From: Warburgia ugandensis
Taxonomy: Eukaryota; Streptophyta; Magnoliopsida; Canellales; Canellaceae
NCBI GenBank assembly: GCA_035236585.1
Contig: CP141132.1
Span: 41,481,880-41,545,879 of the forward strand
Direction of reading: 5' to 3'
Length of the DNA: 64,000 nucleotides
In this document: in pieces, positions 56,430-64,000 of the stretch
Layout of the letters: each line of letters opens with the position of its first letter
How positions within the stretch are numbered: position 1 is the first letter of the stretch
Position numbers and translations under genes: made by a program
The notes under the pieces: generated by a model
What the model saw: the letters and a program-made list of their open reading frames with translations, nothing else
Databases searched by the model: none
What the model was told of the DNA's origin: nothing

Positions 56430-59400
56430 TGTAATAACCCCAATTTTTGTAAATTGATAAAGTTTGAGTTTTCAGAAATTTTGGGTTGGAATATTAGGTT
56501 ATTGGAAATTCTCTTTTTATAAAGAATAAAATATGATTTAAAACTTATAAATTATGAATGTACTCAAAAAACCGATTGAAATGACACTAAGTACATTCAA
56601 TTCCAAGTTAAAATGAAAAATCCCTAATTTTCTTCTTTTTTTATGAATAAAAGGGTAAAATGGTAAATTTACCCATAACTGAGATCTAAGACATCAATAT
56701 TTACAATGTACATGGAAATACAATTCCAACTCCACTAAGTACGCTCAATTCCGAATTCAGGAGAGTAAAATGAATTTTTCTCCATAAAAGGGTAAAATGG
56801 TCCTTTCACATCCTCATGGGGCCCACAAGGGTCCACAAACGAATCCAATGTTAATTTAATATTCAAAAGAATTAAAACATAATTATTACATGTAATTATG
56901 AAAAATGCAAAACACCTATAAATACTCCTCCAAAAATGCCCCAAAAATGTTCTTTAAAATTTCCCCAAAATCATCTTGCTTACCCCAAAAAATTAGCTCT
57001 AGATTCCTTCCTGAATTTCCAAAACTCCCCAAAATCTCTCTTCTTTCACTTTCTCTCTCCTCTCTCTATATTGGAACAAGAGACCTAAATTCAATTAGAT
57101 ACTCTGTTCCAAATCAAAACTCACAAACCCCACCATCTATATGTCCCTACACTACCTTATCTACAATACCCTCAAATCAATTTCAAGATCCAACGGTTCA
57201 AACAACAGAAAATCACAAGACAAACGGTTCTTGGGCTATCTTATCATCAAGTGGGTATTCTTTTAATTTGGACTGCAAAACCGAAGTTTTTCTCCAATCA
57301 GGTAGGAGGAAACCCTTTTCACACTTGTGTCATGTTATTTTATGTAATGTTTATTTTTTTGAAATTAAGTTTAGGTTAAAAATAATAAAAATCAAGCAAG
57401 GGTAAGAACCCTTCAATTCTAGATGATGAAGGGCTTAGATGGAAAATCTGACCCATCCAATCGATCCAGAAGAGATTCAAAACCCTTAGGATAGAAATTG
57501 CAAAAAAATTTATTAAGTTTTGAGCTTGTAATTAAAGAGGAATTGATTAGAGAATCCAAAATGGACTATCTAATCTTCTTAAGAAGATCAAGATCCTAGG
57601 ACGCCGGACAAAAACATGCCCTGCGAGAGTGTCTCATCATGTGACGCCGTCCCAACTAAACTGTCCCGTGCCAATGCTGGTCTCAAGGAGCATGTTATTG
57701 CATGCATCCCAGTGATGGGAGCACAGTGATGATTTTGCCAAATTTGATCTGCCCGACTGATCCTAGCCATCTGTTCCACTAGGCCGAGATCAAATCTAGA
57801 CCCTCGGAATGACTGTGAACTTCAGTCATCAATTGTGGAGTTATCTAAGCTCCAAAATTGAGATAAAAAAAAGAGCTATGGAAAGCTTGTAACGTCTATT
57901 TTCTTCTGAAATCATAACATTTAGAAAATGCTTCGTGAAACTTTCTTTATTTAGGAAATAAGCTTCTAATTTCCAAGATCTTCAAGTCTGAGATGATCAG
58001 ATCTTGGGAATCTATTTTAATGATGATATAATGTTGAAATCAAGTAGTATCTGTGATTTATTTTGATAGATCTAACATAAAATGAGAAATCTACCTTTAC
58101 GGTAGAAAAACCCTAAAAATGCAAAGGGACCCACTTGATCAATAAGATCGAGTATGATCAGACCCTTGGGATGGATTGAATGGATGATATTATGATGGAA
58201 TCCAATTTGATCATGGATTAAATATAACAAAAACAAGTGGATATGAGGTTTAGATCTTAATAGAGTAAAAGCCCTAAAATTAATTAAAACCCTTGATTAA
58301 AAGGAAAAGATCTAAAATCTAATGGTTCAATCATAAGTAAAAGTTTCTAATAATCTTAATCTAATTAGTTTAATTATCTTTTATTTGATAATAGAATTGT
58401 AAATGTAATTTATGTTGTAAATTAGGAAGCATGATAGTATAATTCTTAAATGTTAGCATGCTATGCTCTATATATTATTAGCTTATTATAATAGGTTGGT
58501 AGATTTAATTATCCTAGGGCCATGTTAGTTTAAATTTGAGATGTTAGCATGATTCCATTTGATTAGTATTAAATTTCATGTATTTCATAACTTAGGATTA
58601 TGCTAGTTTAAGTATAGTTTTATTTCATTAGGTTAAGTTACATACATAGGAAGCATGTTAGCATAAACAGTTGTTAAACTTATATTGGATTTAGGCTTTA
58701 AAGTTTACAATTTATTTATTGATAAATTTTATTAGTAGATTCAAATGTTAAGTAGTTGTTAAGATATATTGAGCATAAATCACCAAAATGTAAACTAATG
58801 GAGTATAGAGATTCATGGACGTTTAAGATGAGTGAATGACTGTGACTTAATATTAGTAAGGACTATAGTTAATAGGACAATATAAGGATTATCAAACCCT
58901 TGAACCAAACTAGGAGAATAATAAACCCCATGAATGACATTTTAAATGTTCGTGGGTTTATTGAAATCAATCAAAAAGAGTACTTATGGTTAAAATGCTC
59001 ACAGGAACCTTATGAAAGGTTGAGCTAAGGTCACTCTAGTGAATGTTGAACATTGTGGTTAAAGGGGTTCTCTAATAGAGCCTCGCTCTTCCCCTATCTT
59101 TTGTTGACATTTGTCAGGTCTAAATGCCTCCTTACATGAGGATTGAAGTAACCACCTTGTGTTCAACCATTCAGCTAGTAAGCCTTAGCCAATTGGAAAT
59201 AAGAGAAGTAGTCCAGACTTAGGCTGAAATAAGTTATCTTCAACCAATAAAACATTAACAAGTTGAATAATAATAATAATGATAAGAGCATAAAAGGTCA
59301 GTAAATTATCTAATCCTAATAAAAATTGTAAGTAAGATAAGGATGATCAAATAAGATCCATGGGTTCTTGAATGATCAAGAACAATAAAAAGAAATAAAT

Positions 59401-61316
59401 ACTTCTTGATGATGATAAATATATATTCCTTGTAATTTATATCAAATAGAATAGAAGATCTTATATCAAATAAAATAGAAGATCTGAACCCTTGATCAAA
59501 TATGATTAAATGAAGAGAATCAAGATCATCCGCCTTAGGGTTGATCAAATAGTTGAACTTAGATCAAAGAAAAATTAAAAGATAGAAGATCTAAGCCCTT
59601 GATCTTTATCAACAATTTTAAATTATTGATCAAAGGATCTATGCAAGGATCAAGATCAAAGAAAGGAATACACAAAGACTTAGGATAGAAAATACTTAGA
59701 TCTGAAAGATTAGAAGATCATTTTAACCATCGATCTATTAATCAAATGGATAGACACTATCTAAGGAAGATAGATCATGATAGGACAAAAGGTTTAGATC
59801 CTTTATATAAAAAGGACATGATTAGACTAAGAATATAGATAGGATTATTCAAATTGTATAAATACTGATAGTATGTTTGGATTCATAGATTATATACATC
59901 AGTCAGGATCATGGAAGGTCTGAAGAGATGGATCACTAATTGAAGATAGGAGGATTTTATGAATGCATCTACATGGGATGAACATGTTGAATACATGATC
60001 TTATGTCTATAAATGTTGACAAGTGAAATGTTAATACTTGTATTAAATCCCCTGAAACCCTTATGATCCAACCAAACACATATGAAATGGTTAAGTTAGA
60101 CTTGAGGAAAAGACTCTAAGTGAATATGGAACTAGAAGATATTCCAGCCCTAAGTAAATAGATTGATTGTCTGATACGTATGAAACCTATTTTACATACA
60201 AGCATGGAGGCTTGTGGTTTTGTTTTAAACAGGCATAAGCCTGGGGATACTATGCTAGGGGAGTTATAAGGCTTTGGCCACCTGCATCCCAAAATTTGAT
60301 GATACCTTGCCCTATGAGAAGCTTAAAGTTAGGTGAGGCAATTAGCGGAAGGCCACCACTGTGAAAGTCTTATCTCCCCATATGTGCAGTGACACAATAC
60401 TTTCTACCGTGGTATCAGTAGTGAATAGGGCAGTTATCCGAAGGCACTAGTACGGATCAAATTGTAGCATGGTAGTCCTTTAACTATTTTGCACTATGAT
60501 GCATATGAGATAGGCATAGCAAAATGCCTTATGTTTTTGCATGATGAAATGCCAAGTAATTGTATATTACCAGTATTTTTGAATAAGGGAAATTTGTAGT
60601 ATAAACTAGCTGAAATACTGATTTCTCATGGTGGAAAGAATTAATCAGCTTAGTTGGGAATGTTATTTGACTACTTTCATAAATTTGATGGATTTATCCA
60701 TGTACAATATGTATGTATAAAGATGTACATATATTACAAAGTAAAGAGTTTGATACATGAGTATGTCTATGAATAACGGTATTATGAAATATTAGAATTA
60801 TATTGTTAAATTATTATGCTTCTTGAATCCCCTACCAAGCATAGCTTACTGAGATATTATAAATGTTTGAATATTTACAATATCTCAGATACAGAGAAGG
60901 AGAGTTAGCGCTCAAAATTGAAGAAGACTTGGGAGAATAATCATCAGGGTATACCCCTTGAAGACATGTATTTTGTTTTGTTTGAGAGTATTGTATTGTA
61001 ATGAGAGTTTCATTATATGGTGAGCTTTGAATTTTCAATTGTGTAATTCGGACAAGTTTTGTAATGGAATTGAGCTATACTATGAACCACCGGATGGATT
61101 CTTGAAATTTATAAAAGTATATTCCTTCAATGGAATTTTATCTTATACAAAAAAATTCTACTTATGCTATGTATGAAGTGATGACTTTTGTTTTTCAAAA
61201 CAAGTTGTAAAGAAAAGAATTTTAACTGCTTTATTTTGCTAAATTTTTTTACTACTAAGGGCCCTTCCTTTGAATAATGTATTATAAAATGTGTTACAAA
61301 AACCCGGGTCATCACA
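56430..61316 (+). repeat. T2 3' LTR (4.9 kb)
   Basis: It starts TGTAATAACCCC, ends CCCGGGTCATCACA, and is collinear with the 5' LTR apart from the B insertion and a 1.29-kb stretch present here (57622-58911) but absent there. It contains the TATA box at 56917, a GC-richer segment (57598-57800) that differs strongly from the equivalent part of T1, the AT-rich middle with an (ATA)n run (59264), and the terminal modules near 60830-60900. No genes. Confidence 0.93.
56917..56924 (+). promoter_or_regulatory. T2 3' LTR TATA box
   Basis: TATAAATA in the context ACACCTATAAATACTCC, 487 bases into the LTR. Same site as in the 5' LTR and T1. Confidence 0.6.
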
Positions 61317-64000
61317 CTAATGCTTGAAGTGCTCCAACATTGTGCCAAGTATTATCCAACATCTTGAAAAGCTTAGACATTGTGTTTGGGAACTTTTTGG
61401 GACATGAAGTGACTTGGCTATGTGCTTAGGGACTTCTAGGTAAATGTAATATTTTGACACTTAAAGTGCTCGAATATTGTGCTAAGGAACATTTAAGGGC
61501 TTGAAAATTCAAGACATTGTGCTTGAGAACTTCTTAAAACACTGGGATATTTGACGTTGTGCCTAAGGGTCTTCCAAGCATATGTAATCTTTTGATAGTG
61601 TTCTTTGGGTCTTATCTACATTTAACATGCTTAGACATTATGCTAAGGATCATCCAATGGTTTAAAATGTTTAGACATTGTGTTTGGGAACTTTCTAGTA
61701 GTTGAAGTGATTTGGCTTTATGCCTAGGGACTTCCATGGACATGTAATGTTTTAACATTATGCTTTGAGACTTCCTAGTGCTAGTAATGCTTAGACATTG
61801 TGCTAAGGAATGTGTAATGGCTTGAAACATTTTTGATATTGTGTATGGGAATTTCCCAGGACTCGAAGCCATTTGACCTTGTGTAGAGGTACTTCCAAAG
61901 AAATGCAAGCTTTTAACATTGTGTTATGCATTTCCCATCACTTAATATGCTCAGACATTTCACTAAGGATCATTGAATAGCTTGAAAAGTTTATACCTTG
62001 TGCTAGGGAACTTCCTAAGACATGAAGCCATTGGACTTTGGGCCTACGGTCTTCCAAGGATATGTAGTATTTTGACTTAGTTGCTTAGGGACTTCTCAGT
62101 GCCTAAATTGCTCAAAATTTATGAAAAGGAACATCAAGCTTGAGAAGTTTATATATTGTTTCGAACTACCACGGATTTGAAGATGTTTGACTTTGTGCCT
62201 AAGTACTTCCAATGGCATATAATGTTTTGACAATACATTTTAAGACTTTCTAAAATTTAAAGTGCTTGGACATCATGCCCAGGATCGCCCAATAGTTTGA
62301 AAAGATTACATATTGTTTTTGGGAACATCGTACGACTCATAGTGATTTGACTTTGTGTATAGGGCTCTGAAACACATAATGGTTTCACATTGTACTTTGA
62401 GACTTGCTAGCACATGAAGCAATCTCACATTGTGCCTAGGATCATTTTCAAAAGTTTATACATTGTGTATGGGTATTTCCCAGGACTCGAAGTGACTTGA
62501 CTTTGTGCTTTGGTACTTTCACGAACATGAAATGTTTGGACATTGTGCATTGGGACTTCATAGTGCTTATAGTGCTGGGACATTGCTACAAGGAACATCC
62601 AATGGCTTAAAATGTACATTGTGTTTGGAAAATTACTCTGAGTCAAAGTGACTTGACTTTGTGCCAAGTGACTTCAAAGCACATGTAATATTTTGACATT
62701 TTGCTTTGGAACTTCCCAGCAACTTAATATGCTTGGACATTGTGCCAAGGATGATCCAACGGGTTGAAAATTTTAGGCAATGTCTTTTAGAAGTTTCTGA
62801 GACTCAAAGTGATTTAACTTCATGCTCAAGGAGTTCTGTAGGCATGTAATGTTTTGACGTTGTGCTTAGGACTTCCTTATGCTTATAGTGCTTGAACATT
62901 GTGCCATGGGACATCCAAAGCCTTGAAAAGTTTAGACATTGTTTTTGGCAACTTCTAAGGCCTCAAAGCGATTTGACTTTGTGCATAGGGACATTCTCGA
63001 ACCTATAATAGTTTGACATATGCTTTAGGACTTCCAACCACATAAAGTTCTCAAAGATTGTGCCAAGGAACACTCAATAGCATGAAAAGTGTAGAAAATG
63101 TGTTTGGGAGCTTCCTAAGACTTTAAGTGACTTGAATTTTTGTGCCTGTGTACTTCTAAGAACATGTGATGTTTTAACATTGTGCTTTGGTACCAGCACC
63201 TAAAGTGCTCAGACATTGTTCAACGTATCACCCAATGGCTAGAAAAGTTTAAACATTATTTTTGGGGACTTCGTAGGACTCATAGTGATATGACTTTATG
63301 TCTAAGGGTGTCCAAGGACATGTAATGTTTTGACATTATGCTTTATGACTTTGCACCACTTAAAGTGCTTGGACATTGTGCTAAGGAACACCCAATGGCT
63401 TGAAATATTTAGGCTTGTGTTTGGTAACATCCCAGCACTCAAAGTGACTTGACTTGGTACCTAGGGACTTCCAAGGACATGTTATGTCTTGAAATTATGC
63501 ATTGGGACTTCTTAACATTTATAGTTCTTAGACATTGTGCCAAGGAATGTCCTCAGCTTGAGAGTTTAGACATTGTGTTTAGGAACATCCTAGGACTCTA
63601 AAGTGATTTGAAATTTGTGCCAAGGTACATCCAAGGATATGTAAGTTTTTGACATTTTACTTTGGAGCTTCTCGTCCCTTAATGGGGTGAGACCTTGAAC
63701 TGAGGATCATCGAATAACTTGAAAAGTTAATTCATTGTTCCGAATTATTTTCCAACACTTGAAATGATTTGACTTTGTGATTGCATAGTTGTGAGGGCAT
63801 GTAATGTTTTAATATTGGGCCTTGGGACTTCCCAGTACTTAACATCCCAGGCCATTATGCCAAGGAACATCCAATAGTTTTTGACATTTTACTTTGGAGC
63901 TTCTCATCCCTTAATGGGGTGAGACCTTGAACTGAGGATCATCGAATAACTTGAAAAGTTAATTCATTGTTCCGACTTATTTTCCAACACTTGAAATGAT
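61317..64000. repeat. 160-bp satellite array, segment S5
   Basis: About sixteen units continuing to the window edge. At the right end two 124-base stretches (63645-63768 and 63877-64000) differ at only two positions and are 232 bases apart, far more alike than ordinary neighbouring units. No genes; long minus-strand frames (61612-61908, 62425-62667) are chance. Confidence 0.9.

Larger units (their letters stand above)
43884..61321 (+). mobile_element. T2: full-length Ty3/gypsy (Tekay/Del-type) retrotransposon
   Basis: 5' LTR 43889-51822, primer site 51825, gag-pol 51953-56383, polypurine tract 56418-56429, 3' LTR 56430-61316. The 5-bp target duplications CCAAT (43884-43888) and CTAAT (61317-61321) differ at one base. 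Removing the element restores a normal satellite unit. All coding domains are present in the order gag, protease, RT, RNase H, integrase, chromodomain-like tail, but broken by many stops. The LTRs differ clearly by eye (several percent), which indicates an old insertion. Confidence 0.93.

Overview
This window looks like repeat-dominated nuclear DNA from a large-genome flowering plant. It is AT-rich and holds Ty3/gypsy elements of the Tekay/Del type with very long LTRs, an En/Spm (CACTA) transposon, an Au-type SINE fragment, telomere-like CCCTAA units and fragments of plant genes (pentatricopeptide repeat, NIPA-type magnesium transporter, mitochondrial phosphate carrier). The species cannot be named from the sequence. 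I see no intact host gene and no tRNA or rRNA gene. All identifications rest on motif recognition and hand alignment; no database search was run.

The background is a diverged tandem repeat with a unit of about 160 bp, itself built from four related sub-repeats of about 40 bp. It survives in five pieces: 7263-7894, 25079-26673, 29419-31749, 39549-43888 and 61317-64000. Mobile elements inserted into one ancestral array separate these pieces. From left to right they are: (T1) the 5' half of a Tekay/Del element on the minus strand, 1-7262; (CACTA) an En/Spm transposon from about 7895, with a broken TNP2 gene split by solo LTR C1 (9948-12620) and a second broken transposase-like gene followed by LTR A (21344-25078); (C2) a solo LTR, 26674-29418; (D) a minus-strand LTR-like block, 31750-39548, with solo LTR E nested in it (34874-38815); a Ty1/copia reverse transcriptase scrap and an Au-like SINE inside the array; and (T2) a full-length Tekay/Del element on the plus strand, 43889-61316, whose 5' LTR carries nested solo LTR B (46559-50892).

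The eight LTRs fall into four families of two copies each: T1/T2, C1/C2, A/B and D/E. Six of them (all except T) share a short GC-rich, partly palindromic box at a family-specific fixed distance from the LTR start and always in the same orientation to the LTR. A and B carry host gene fragments. Both hold a piece of a NIPA-type magnesium transporter gene. A also has a PPR gene fragment. B also has a short TIP1-like ankyrin segment and an uninterrupted 275-codon chimeric reading frame, fusing the N-terminus of a mitochondrial phosphate carrier to an unidentified acidic/serine-rich protein. This gene-capturing LTR family is the most unusual content of the window.

All transposon proteins seen here are interrupted by stops, frameshifts or insertions. 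Activity could only come from related copies elsewhere in the genome. The nesting order gives a relative history: satellite first; then CACTA, D, C2, T1 and T2; then C1 and A inside CACTA, E inside D and B inside T2. A later deletion near 25078 appears to have removed the 3' ends of both CACTA and LTR A.
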